Shown here: one piece after another, positions 30,535 to 37,918 of the stretch
Layout of the letters: each line of letters opens with the position of its first letter
Position numbering within the stretch: position 1 is the first letter of the stretch
NCBI RefSeq assembly: GCF_014395785.1
Contig: NZ_CP060713.1
Location: 958,501-1,022,500, forward strand
Length of the DNA: 64,000 nucleotides
Direction of reading: 5' to 3'
Source: Nocardioides mesophilus
Lineage (GTDB): Bacteria; Actinomycetota; Actinomycetes; Propionibacteriales; Nocardioidaceae
The notes under the pieces: generated by a model
Databases searched by the model: none
The model's input: the letters and a program-made list of their open reading frames with translations, nothing else
What the model was told of the DNA's origin: nothing
Program-made: the position numbers and the translations under genes

Positions 30535-31292
30535 TGGCGACGGACACCGCAGCCGAGGCAGGCGCAACGCCTGCCCAGAGCACCACGACCATGACGGTCA
30601 CGGTGAAGATCCTCCGCTACAACCCCGAGGTCTCGGAGGAGTCGAAGTGGGAGAGCTACCAGGTCACGGCTGAGCCGACCGACCGGGTGCTCGACGCACT
30701 GCACAAGGTCAAGTGGGACCTCGACGGCACGCTGACCTTCCGTCGCTCCTGCGCCCACGGGGTCTGCGGGTCGGACGCGATGCGGATCAACGGCAAGAAC
30801 CGGCTGGCGTGCAAGACGCTGCTCAAGGACGTGAACCCGTCGGAGCCGATCACCGTCGAGCCGATCAAGGGCCTGGCGGTGCTCAAGGACCTCGTCGTCG
30901 ACATGGAGCCGTTCTTCGCGGCCTACCGCTCGGTGATGCCGTTCCTGGTCACGACCGGCAACGAGCCGACCCGTGAGCGGCTGCAGTCCCAGAAGGACCG
31001 GGACCGCTTCGACGACACCACCAAGTGCATCCTGTGCGCCGCGTGCACGACCTCGTGCCCGGTGTACTGGGCCGACGGGCAGTACTTCGGCCCGCAGGCG
31101 ATCGTCGGCGCGCACCGGTTCATCTTCGACAGCCGCGACGAGGGCACCGACCAGCGCCTGGAGATCCTCAACGACCAGGAGGGTGTGTGGCGCTGCCGCA
31201 CCACCTTCAACTGCACCGAGGCGTGCCCGCGCGGCATCGAGGTCACCAAGGCGATCCAGGAAGTGAAGCGGGCGCTCATCTTCCGTCGGTGA
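30534..31292 (+). CDS. sdhB: Succinate dehydrogenase iron-sulfur subunit
   Basis: 252-residue electron-transfer subunit. [2Fe-2S] ligands are in SCAHGVCGSDAM with a later LAC; the [4Fe-4S] and [3Fe-4S] clusters use CILCAACTTSCP and CRTTFNCTEACPRGI. The first 20 residues are an Ala/Thr-rich extension. The start overlaps the sdhA stop by one base, so the two are coupled. Confidence 0.97.
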   Translation: MATDTAAEAGATPAQSTTTMTVTVKILRYNPEVSEESKWESYQVTAEPTDRVLDALHKVKWDLDGTLTFRRSCAHGVCGSDAMRINGKNRLACKTLLKDVNPSEPITVEPIKGLAVLKDLVVDMEPFFAAYRSVMPFLVTTGNEPTRERLQSQKDRDRFDDTTKCILCAACTTSCPVYWADGQYFGPQAIVGAHRFIFDSRDEGTDQRLEILNDQEGVWRCRTTFNCTEACPRGIEVTKAIQEVKRALIFRR

Positions 31293-31395
31293 GGCGGGAG
31301 ACCGAGCCCGTGCTGTCGACGCCGAGCGGGCGTGAGCCGGTCCCTTTTCGGGCAAATCGCCCCGAGCATGCCACCACGCCTGCACACTGACCGGC

Positions 31396-32067
31396 GTGGG
31401 ATTTCAGCTCAGAGCGGGGGACGACCCGCTGCCGTTGGAGATCGCCGTCCTCGACGAGCTCGCGAGTGGGGCGCATGACGTCGCCGAGCTGAGTGCGGCC
31501 ACGGCGTCCCCACCAGACGAGGTCGAGCGCGTCCTCGTCTGGGGCGTCGGGCAGGGGCTGGTCAACCGGATGCCTCTCATGGAGGGCGAGTACGTCGTCC
31601 TCACCGAGAAGGGGCTGTCCACCGTCGCGTTCCAACGCCGCCTGGTCAGTGCCTACGGCCCCAAGGGCGAGATCGACCTCGCCGGTCTCAGCCGGGACTT
31701 CGGGGCGTCCTGGCAGGCGATGCGCGAGGGGCAGACGGCAGAGCTCCAGCGCAGCCAGGCGCACCTGGTCGTGGACCACGCCGAGCGTGAAGCCGCGAGC
31801 ACCTCGCTCAGGGAGCACTACGCGGAGGGCGCCATCGACCTCGCCGAGCTCGAGCGGCGCACCGCGATCGTGTTGAGCGCCCGGACCCGAGGCGAGCTGC
31901 GCCCGGCGGTCGACGACCTGGACCCGCAAGAGGTGATCGCGCCGGCCCCGGTGGACCCGTTCACCGCGCCGATGGTGCAGGTGGTCCGCGCGTACACCGC
32001 GATCAAGACCGTCGTCGCCGTCTTCTTCTTCGGTCTCATCCTGCTCTCGGTGCTGAGCCATCTCTGA
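31396..32067 (+). CDS. Winged-helix / DUF1707-like protein with C-terminal TM helix
   Basis: 223-residue protein. Residues about 10-75 look like a winged helix (LEIAVLDELASGAHDVAELSAATASPPDEVERVLVWGVGQGLVNRM). Residues about 140-175 are a DUF1707-type segment (REHYAEGAIDLAELERRTAIVLSARTRGEL), and the last 25 form one membrane helix (TVVAVFFFGLILLSVL). A cytoplasmic DNA-binding-like domain tethered to the membrane suggests a one-component regulator, but no target is known. The GTG start has no ribosome site. The next gene repeats the layout. Confidence 0.6.
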   Translation: MGFQLRAGDDPLPLEIAVLDELASGAHDVAELSAATASPPDEVERVLVWGVGQGLVNRMPLMEGEYVVLTEKGLSTVAFQRRLVSAYGPKGEIDLAGLSRDFGASWQAMREGQTAELQRSQAHLVVDHAEREAASTSLREHYAEGAIDLAELERRTAIVLSARTRGELRPAVDDLDPQEVIAPAPVDPFTAPMVQVVRAYTAIKTVVAVFFFGLILLSVLSHL

Positions 32068-32129
32068 CGCGGACGGGACTCGCTCCGCCACGCCTAACTA
32101 CGGGACCCCCGACGCACCTCGACGACTGC

Positions 32130-32135
32130 CACAAT
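32130..32135 (+). promoter_or_regulatory. Putative -10 element (CACAAT)
   Basis: CACAAT lies 6 nt before ATG 32142, again without a ribosome site. First base departs from TAnnnT. Confidence 0.25.
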
Positions 32136-32141
32136 GCGCCC

Positions 32142-32669
32142 ATGAGTGACGCGCTTGAGCTGCAGGTGCTGGTGGCCGTGGGAGCGGGCCGCCGGACTCT
32201 CGACGCCCTGTCGAGGACGCTCCGCGTGCCGGCGCCGGCGGTCGACGAGAGGATCCGGCGGGCGATCGGCGAGGGGCTGCTGGTGGCGCGGCAGCAGGAC
32301 GGCACGTGGGTCTTCGACCTGACCGATGCCGGGCGCCAGCTGGTGGCGGCCCGCGCGGGGGCGGGTGGCGGTGCAGGTCTGTCACCGAGTGGGAGCCCTG
32401 CCGGCCTGGCCGGCGCTGTGCGGGCCCTGATCTCCCAGGCGCCGGGTGGCTCGTCGCCCTGGCCGGCTGCCTCGGCGCGCCGACGCGCGCCGTCACCGTC
32501 CCAGCCGACATCCCCGCCGACGTCGTCGCCGTCGTCGGGGACGACGCACCTGCTCTCCCCCACCGAGGAGGCGCAGCGCGCGGAGCGCGCGGCATGGTCC
32601 TTCGCAGTCGCCGTCGTGGGTGCCGTCGTCGTGCTGGTGCTGCTGGTCTGGTTGCTCGCAGCAGGCTGA
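32142..32669 (+). CDS. Winged-helix protein with low-complexity linker and C-terminal TM helix
   Basis: 175-residue protein of unknown function. The N-terminal 70 residues (LELQVLVAVGAGRRTLDALSRTLRVPAPAVDERIRRAIGEGLLVARQQ) again suggest a winged helix; a Pro/Ser/Ala-rich linker of about 60 residues follows, then one TM helix (AWSFAVAVVGAVVVLVLLVWLL) at the very end. The layout mirrors the gene at 31396 although sequence similarity is slight. The first 70 residues may instead be a protein-binding helix-turn-helix. Confidence 0.5.
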   Translation: MSDALELQVLVAVGAGRRTLDALSRTLRVPAPAVDERIRRAIGEGLLVARQQDGTWVFDLTDAGRQLVAARAGAGGGAGLSPSGSPAGLAGAVRALISQAPGGSSPWPAASARRRAPSPSQPTSPPTSSPSSGTTHLLSPTEEAQRAERAAWSFAVAVVGAVVVLVLLVWLLAAG

Positions 32670-32865
32670 CTGCGTGCGTCCTGTTCGTGTGACTGCACCT
32701 GGTAGACCGATCGGCACGGAGGGGTGGGATGACATGCAGCCGGCGGTCTGCCCCCGCCGGCACGCCTGGCGCGCCGACGGCGCCCAAAGTCCCTCAGGGG
32801 CTCCCGCCGAGGTCGCGGGCTGCGTCGCGAGGACGCTCAACGCTAGAGCCTCCCGGAGGTCGACG

Positions 32866-32871
32866 TAGGGT
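32866..32871 (+). promoter_or_regulatory. Putative -10 element (TAGGGT)
   Basis: TAGGGT lies 6 nt before GTG 32878. The 190 nt before it, back to the previous gene, hold no other signal I can name. Confidence 0.45.
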
Positions 32872-32877
32872 CCATCC

Positions 32878-33339
32878 GTGAGCCGCGTGATCTTCATGTG
32901 CGGGCCCTCGGGGGCCGGGAAGTCGACCTTCGCCCGGCGGCTGGAGGGCGAGGGGATGGTCCGGCTCTCCTTCGACGTGGAGATGTGGCGTCGCGGGCTC
33001 TCGATGGTGCCCCTACCCCCAGAGGTACGCGCCGAGATCGAGACTGGCCTGCGGGCTCGGCTGTTGGAGCTCGTCGCGGCGGGAACCGACGTCGTCCTCG
33101 ACTTCTCGTTCTGGTCGCGACGTATGCGCGACGACTACCGCAAGCTGCTCGAGCCCACTGGCGTCGTACCCGAGACGATCTACCTTGCGACCGACCGCGA
33201 AACGGTCCTGCGGCGCATGAGAGCCAGGCGTGGCGACCATTCCGATGACTTCGTGCTCACCGAAGACCTCGTCGCCCAGTACTTCGACCACTTCGAGCCA
33301 CCGACGCCGGACGAAGGACCGATCACCGTCATTCGTTAG
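32878..33339 (+). CDS. AAA/P-loop kinase-like protein
   Basis: 153-residue P-loop protein of the Zeta-toxin/gluconate-kinase-like AAA_33 group. Walker A is GPSGAGKST (residues 9-17); a DFSFWSRRMRDDYR segment matches the family's second motif, and TDRETVLRRMRARRGD is the lid. Small stand-alone members typically phosphorylate small molecules or confer resistance; no antitoxin gene is adjacent, so a toxin role is not supported. Confidence 0.75.
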   Translation: MSRVIFMCGPSGAGKSTFARRLEGEGMVRLSFDVEMWRRGLSMVPLPPEVRAEIETGLRARLLELVAAGTDVVLDFSFWSRRMRDDYRKLLEPTGVVPETIYLATDRETVLRRMRARRGDHSDDFVLTEDLVAQYFDHFEPPTPDEGPITVIR

Positions 33340-33422
33340 CCCAGTCAACCGTCGTCGCCGTCCCCAGACCGCGCCACCCGCGCATCAGATAGGACGCGCC
33401 CAGTGAGGGCGGCTGTGATGGG

Positions 33423-35444
33423 TCAGGCGGCGGTTTCGGCGCGGGTGGCGAGGAGGGTGTGGGCGATGGTGGTGGGGACTCGGTAGGTGCCGGTGGGGTC
33501 GGTGACCCAGTGGTGGCCGTGGACCGAGCGCCACAGGTACACGCCGGGTTGGAGTTGGGTGAGGTGCCAGCGGCCGTGGGTCTTGAGGCGGTGGTGGTGT
33601 CGGACCATCGGGGCGGCGTTGTGCAGCCCGGTCTGGCCGGGTGGGGCGCCGGACCTGGTCGGGGTGGAGCTGGTCGGGGTGGGAAGCATTGTGCCGGGGG
33701 GTGGCTGGTCCGGTGGGCCGGTCCATCGGTAGGGGACGGGGTGGTCGATGTCCTTGTCGCGGCCGGTGTGCACTGCCCAGGGGAAGACGTCGCGGGGGTT
33801 GATCGCGTGCAGGGCTTCTCGTTGGTTGGGGGTGAAGTGGTAGCCGTTCACGGGTTGCACGGTGTCGGGGTCGAGCACCGGTCGGATGGTGACCCGGTGG
33901 TGGCCCAGCCACTGTCGGGCCTGTTCGAGGGTGAGCGGGCCGATGCCCTCGGCGTGGACCGCCTGGGGGCCCAGGCCGGGGCGGAACTGGGCGAGGTAGG
34001 TCTCCAGGCTCATGTGCAGGTGCAGCACGGCCTTGGGGAGCAGCTTGTCGAAGTCGGCCTGGCGCAGCCCACCGAGCCGGGCCCACAGTGCGTCGGGGTC
34101 CCGGGGCAGGTCCGGGTCGGCGTGGTCGGGGACCTGCAGGTACGACGGCGCGGCCGGCTGGTCCGCCGCAGCGGGCTCGTCCGCGATGTGGTCGGCGGGA
34201 TCGTCGGGGTCGACGGCAGCCTCCGCATCGTCGCTGCCGCCGCTCTGCTCGGGGGCGGGATCAGCGGGCGCACCGTGGTCGCCGGACGCATCCGGATCGG
34301 TGTCGCTGCCGCCGGTCCGCTCGGTGTCAGCACGCGCGCCACTGGATGCACCAGAGGCGGCGGACACGGCTGGATCAGCGGACGCGGCGGGGTCAGCAGG
34401 ATCGGCGGACGCGGCGGGGTCAGCGGACGCGGCGGGGTCAGCGGACGCGGCGGGGTCAGCAGGATCGGCGGACGCGGCGGACGCGGCGGACGCGGCGGAC
34501 GCGGCGGGGTCGGCGGGCTCGGCGGGGTCGGCGGGGTCGGCGGGGTCGGCGGGCACACCGGGGTCGGCGGGGTCGGCGGGCGCGTCTGCGTCGTCGGGGT
34601 TGGCGGGGTGGGTGGGGAGCTGGCTGGTGAGCAGGGCCAGCGCGTGCGCGGGGTGGGCGAGGATGCCCAGCGCCGCGGCCCGGCGCACCGCCACCGACCG
34701 GGCGTCCCCACGGCGGCGGAGCACCTCGGCCAGCTGGTCGAGGACCGCGACCAGGTAGATCACCTCCCCGGCGTTGGCCTTGGCGATCAGCGTCTTCAGG
34801 CCGTGCTCGTTGGACTGCCCGGCCACGACGTACTGCTCCGCGGCCGCCGCCAACCGGCAGTCCTCGGCCCGCCGAGGATCCGCCGCGATCACCATCCGCT
34901 CCACCAGCTCCACGTACGCCGCCCAGGACAGCGTGTCGATCCAGGAATGGGTCTGGCCGTCGACGAACCGGGCCCCCTCCAGCGCCACCGGCGGCTCACC
35001 GGCCTCGGAACGCCCGACCAGCCGGGCGGTCTCCAACGCCTTCCACACCGGCACCTCGCCGCGCACCGCCCGGCCCCACAGCAGCGGATGCCGGTGCCGC
35101 AGGTTCGCCACCTTGCGCAGGTAGGCCTGCCCCGCGGCCGGGCTCATCTCCTGCAACGCCGCGAACTCCGCCGCCGCGAACTCGGTGATCATCGGGGTGC
35201 CGTCCGCACCCGAGGCCACCACCCGCTCGGTCCCCGGCAACACCCGCCCACCCCTACCACCCGCGGCGTCGGGGTCCTCGGGGCGGTCGGAGGCGGCATG
35301 CTCGACCGGGGCATGCAGGTCCAGCCAGTGCGCGGCCAACCGCAGCCGCCGTGCCTCGACCAGCCGCTGGGCCCGGTGCTCGGCGGAGATCGCCTCGCAC
35401 GCCTGGCTGGCGTCGAGCTCCTCGATCTCCATCGTGTCGAACAT
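33423..35444 (-). CDS. DUF222-domain HNH endonuclease with Asp-Pro-Ala repeat insert
   Basis: 673-residue member of the DUF222/HNH family (the '13E12 repeat' family of mycobacteria), common in multiple copies in actinobacterial genomes. The DUF222 helical region fills the first 280 residues (AWIDLH-type opening, VWKALETARLVGRSE, YVELVERMVIAADPRRAEDC). Residues about 285-372 are a low-complexity DPA/SADPA stretch from tandem GC-rich repeats. The HNH module is at about 525-620 (KDIDHPVPY, GLHNAAPMVRHHHRLKTHG). ATG 35444 has TAGGAT 7 nt upstream. Cellular role unknown; it could be a repeated selfish-type or homing-like gene. Confidence 0.85.
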   Translation of the reverse strand: MFDTMEIEELDASQACEAISAEHRAQRLVEARRLRLAAHWLDLHAPVEHAASDRPEDPDAAGGRGGRVLPGTERVVASGADGTPMITEFAAAEFAALQEMSPAAGQAYLRKVANLRHRHPLLWGRAVRGEVPVWKALETARLVGRSEAGEPPVALEGARFVDGQTHSWIDTLSWAAYVELVERMVIAADPRRAEDCRLAAAAEQYVVAGQSNEHGLKTLIAKANAGEVIYLVAVLDQLAEVLRRRGDARSVAVRRAAALGILAHPAHALALLTSQLPTHPANPDDADAPADPADPGVPADPADPADPAEPADPAASAASAASAASADPADPAASADPAASADPAASADPADPAASADPAVSAASGASSGARADTERTGGSDTDPDASGDHGAPADPAPEQSGGSDDAEAAVDPDDPADHIADEPAAADQPAAPSYLQVPDHADPDLPRDPDALWARLGGLRQADFDKLLPKAVLHLHMSLETYLAQFRPGLGPQAVHAEGIGPLTLEQARQWLGHHRVTIRPVLDPDTVQPVNGYHFTPNQREALHAINPRDVFPWAVHTGRDKDIDHPVPYRWTGPPDQPPPGTMLPTPTSSTPTRSGAPPGQTGLHNAAPMVRHHHRLKTHGRWHLTQLQPGVYLWRSVHGHHWVTDPTGTYRVPTTIAHTLLATRAETAA
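34330..34600. repeat. Coding low-complexity tandem repeat (Asp-Pro-Ala codons)
   Basis: About 270 bp built mainly of GCGGACGCGGCGGGGTCAGC- and GGCGGGGTCGGCG-type units, with perfect local copies, encode the ADPAASADP linker of the HNH protein. It keeps the reading frame, so units must be gained or lost in multiples of three bases. Confidence 0.7.
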
Positions 35445-35451
35445 GTGTTCG

Positions 35452-35457
35452 ATCCTA
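35452..35457 (-). promoter_or_regulatory. Putative -10 element (TAGGAT) for the HNH gene
   Basis: Read on the minus strand, TAGGAT lies 7 nt before ATG 35444 with no ribosome site, consistent with a leaderless transcript. Confidence 0.45.
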
Positions 35458-35500
35458 GGAGAGACCGCCGACAGAATCGAGAGCCGTCTCCGGGTCTGGG

Positions 35501-35737
35501 GACAACCCAAGAATGTCCCGCCCGGCCGTGGGGACAGCCTTATCCGCGCGCCCCTTGAGGACAGCCTTATCCGCGCGCCCCTTGGGGACGGACGGCGCGC
35601 AGAGCCGCCCCTAGGGGACGGAGCACTCGCCGCCCCCTAGGGGACGGAGCCTTCTCTGCCCCTTCGGGACAGAGTCTGCGCCGGCCTCGGAGACAAAGCC
35701 TTCCCGAGCCTGCTGACAACCGCCGATCCCTCCCAGG
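35501..35737. repeat. Degenerate tandem repeat array with palindromic junctions
   Basis: A GGGGAC-type box recurs at 35501, 35533, 35560, 35587, 35617, 35643, 35668, 35692 and 35715, a period of 23-32 bp. The units at 35533 and 35560 are 27 bp and differ at one base. Junctions form palindromes such as CCCCTAGGGG (35608-35617 and 35634-35643) and CCCCTTGGGG. It fills the whole gap between the HNH gene and the OsmC gene. Function unknown. Confidence 0.75.
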
Positions 35738-35749
35738 CAGGATGTCGGC

Positions 35750-36276
35750 ATGGCTTCGATGCACCAGCACTCCTACGACGTCGAGGTGACCTGGACCGGC
35801 AACACCGGTGAGGGCACGTCCGGCTACCGCGGCTACCGCCGCCACCACATCGTCCGCACCGACGGCTGCCCCGACCTGCTCGGTTCGGCCGACCCGACCT
35901 TCCACGGCGACCGGGACCGCTGGAACCCCGAGCAGCTGCTGCTGAGCGCGCTGTCGCAGTGCCACCTGCTCTCCTACCTGCACGTGTGCGTCACCCAGGG
36001 CGTCGTGGTGACGTCGTACGTCGACACGCGACCGGCCAGATGGCCACGGACCGCGACGGCGGAGGCCGGTTCACCGACGTGCTGCTCCGGCCGCGCGTGA
36101 GCGTCGCCGACCCGGACATGGTCGAGCGCGCCGTGCACGCGCACGAGCGCGCCAACGAGCTCTGCTTCATCGCCAACAGCGTGAACTTCCCGGTCCGGCA
36201 CGCGCCCGAGGTCACCGTCGCCCCGACCCGGCAGCCGGCTCAACCGCCGGCTCCGTCGACGTCCCCGTCCACGTAG
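35750..36276 (+). pseudogene. OsmC family peroxiredoxin-like protein, frameshifted
   Basis: OsmC/Ohr-type thiol protein broken by one missing base. The N-terminal half (from ATG 35750) has the WTGNTGEGTSGYRGYRRHHIV and NPEQLLLSALSQCHLLSYLHV motifs with the first catalytic Cys. Near 36028 a single absent G shifts the frame; restoring it gives VDTATGQM and then GRFTDVLLRPRVSVAD and ANELCFIANSVNFPV, which holds the second Cys. The repaired product is 175 residues. It overlaps the 3' end of the convergent YchJ gene by about 37 bp. A sequencing error is plausible because three other genes here have similar breaks. Confidence 0.8.
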
Positions 36277-36647
36277 ACCCAGCGACCGCCCCGGCGCTCG
36301 AACCGGCTGGTCTCGTGCAGCTCGGACTCCCGCCCGTCGGCGCGGAACCGGGCCCGGAACTCGACGAGGCCGGTGGAGTCGCCCTCCGCGCCGTCGACCG
36401 TGCGCAGCACCTCCAGCCCCGTCCAGGTCAGCCCGGGCGTCGGTCCGACGTCCGCCGGCCGGGTCCGCGGGTGCCAGGTGCGGAACACGTGGTCGGTCCT
36501 GCCCAGCGCGTAGGCGGAGTATCGCGAGCGCATCAGCGCCTCCCCGGTCGCGGCGGGCCGGCCGTCGTGGACGGGTCCGCAGCAGGCGGCGTACGGCGTG
36601 CCGCTGCCACACGGGCAGTCCGGGACACCAGCGGCGAACAGCGACAT
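36240..36647 (-). CDS. YchJ family SEC-C-like metal-binding protein
   Basis: 135-residue UPF0225/YchJ-type protein. The N-terminal zinc motif is CPCGSGTPYAACCGPVH; the C-terminal NTF2-like half includes RSRYSAYALGRTDHVFRTWHP. Such proteins have no proven function. ATG 36647 is the start. Confidence 0.85.
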   Translation of the reverse strand: MSLFAAGVPDCPCGSGTPYAACCGPVHDGRPAATGEALMRSRYSAYALGRTDHVFRTWHPRTRPADVGPTPGLTWTGLEVLRTVDGAEGDSTGLVEFRARFRADGRESELHETSRFERRGGRWVYVDGDVDGAGG

Positions 36648-36688
36648 GCCCCGGAGTCTGGCAGGCGGCAAGGACCGGCGCCGACAGC

Positions 36689-37624
36689 TCAGGGCAGCGT
36701 GGCGTTGTTGCCGCCGCTGACCACCAGCGCGGTGGTCGTCCCGGACGGCACCGCGACCACGCCGGCGAGCACGGCGGCCAGCGGGACGCACGACGCCGGC
36801 TCCGCCAGGACCCGCACCCGTGACCACAGCCACCGGCGCGCCTCGAGGATGGCCTCCTCGCCGACCAGCAGCGGCTCCGCCCCCTGGACGCCGGCCGTGG
36901 CGAACGCGAACGCCCCGATCCGCGGCGGCCCCAGCGCGTCGGCCGCCACACCTGAGGAGGCGCGGCGCACCGGCTCGCCCGCGGCCACCGCATCGTGCAG
37001 GTGTGGGCACAGCTCGGGCTCGACCGGCTGCACCTCGACCCGCCCCGCCAGCGCGTTTGCCACCCCGGCGTACAACCCTCCGCCGCCACAGGCGATCACG
37101 ACCCGGTCCAGCTCCGGAACCTGCTGCTCGAGCTCGAGGCCGAGGGTGCCGGCACCGCTGACGGTCTCGAAGGTGTCGTAGGGGTGGAGCACCGGCACGC
37201 CGTGCGCCGCGCTGAACGCCGCGGCCTCGTCCAGGGCAGCCCCCACGTCGCCGTCCACCCGGTGCAGCCGGGCGCCGTACTCCTCGATCCGCTGCAGCTT
37301 CGCCTGCGTCGAGGTCGCGGGCACGAACACATCGGCCACCAGGCCCGCGTGCGAGGCGGCCCAGGCCACCGCCGCACCGTGGTTGCCGCCCGACGCTGCG
37401 ACCACGGAGGGGACGCCGTCGGCCAGAGACCGCACGCTGTTGAGGGCCCCGCGCGCCTTGAACGACCCGGAGTGCTGGGTCAGCTCGAGCTTGAGGACCA
37501 CCGTGCCGCCGACTCCGAGCTCGGCTCCGTCGAGCGTGAGGACCGGGGTGCGTCGTACGCCCTCGCCGATCCGGGCAGCCGCCGCCTCGACGTCGGCGCG
37601 GCCGGGCAGCCGCGGCTGCGTCAC
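36689..37624 (-). CDS. Serine/threonine dehydratase-like PLP protein
   Basis: 311-residue fold-type II PLP enzyme. The PLP lysine is in SGSFKARGAL, the Gly-rich phosphate cup in IACGGGGLYAG, and SGGNHGAAVAWAA binds the substrate carboxylate. It lacks the ACT regulatory domain of biosynthetic IlvA, so a catabolic threonine ammonia-lyase or serine racemase-like role fits. The GTG start overlaps the stop of the upstream small membrane protein (GTGA), so the two are coupled. Confidence 0.83.
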   Translation of the reverse strand: MTQPRLPGRADVEAAAARIGEGVRRTPVLTLDGAELGVGGTVVLKLELTQHSGSFKARGALNSVRSLADGVPSVVAASGGNHGAAVAWAASHAGLVADVFVPATSTQAKLQRIEEYGARLHRVDGDVGAALDEAAAFSAAHGVPVLHPYDTFETVSGAGTLGLELEQQVPELDRVVIACGGGGLYAGVANALAGRVEVQPVEPELCPHLHDAVAAGEPVRRASSGVAADALGPPRIGAFAFATAGVQGAEPLLVGEEAILEARRWLWSRVRVLAEPASCVPLAAVLAGVVAVPSGTTTALVVSGGNNATLP

Positions 37625-37869
37625 GCAGAGACCTTGTCGACCGACGCCTGCCCGGTCGCGCGCCAGGCCTTGACGCCGAGTCGGCCGAGCACCCCGGCGA
37701 TGCCGAGGTTGACCACGATCAGCACGATGTGCGCGACCCAGTAGCCGGTGGGTCGCTCCTCGCCGCGCTGGTGCGCCTCGACGAGGTTCTTGCCGAAGTT
37801 GGCGTAGCTGAAGACGTTCCAGGCGGCGATCGCGAGGAACAGGACGGCGTGCTTGCGCTGGAACTTCAC
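37621..37869 (-). CDS. SCO4848-family small membrane protein
   Basis: 82-residue protein with two TM segments (about residues 7-24 and 45-66) separated by a hydrophilic loop. The pattern VLFLAIAAWNVFSYANFGKNLVEA then GYWVAHIVLIVVNLGIAGVLGRLGVKAWRA fits the SCO4848 family known from Streptomyces. Starts at GTG 37869 and shares a GTGA overlap with the PLP enzyme gene. Function unknown. Confidence 0.7.
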   Translation of the reverse strand: MKFQRKHAVLFLAIAAWNVFSYANFGKNLVEAHQRGEERPTGYWVAHIVLIVVNLGIAGVLGRLGVKAWRATGQASVDKVSA

Positions 37870-37918
37870 CCCGCCATTGTCACGCGAGGGTCGGTACGTC
37901 GTCCGGCCGGGTCCGTCC

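Noticed and set aside
32670-32865. 196-bp gap searched for a small gene or RNA
   Set aside because: Only short shadow frames, no hairpin or ribosome site stood out.
32878-33339. Small P-loop gene considered as a zeta-type toxin
   Set aside because: No antitoxin-like gene overlaps or flanks it, and the protein is shorter than zeta toxins.
34330-34600. GC-rich tandem repeats considered as a non-coding minisatellite
   Set aside because: They stay in frame inside the HNH gene and encode a continuous linker, so they are coding low complexity.
35501-35737. Repeat array considered as a CRISPR
   Set aside because: Units abut with no unique spacers, the period varies, and no cas genes are near.
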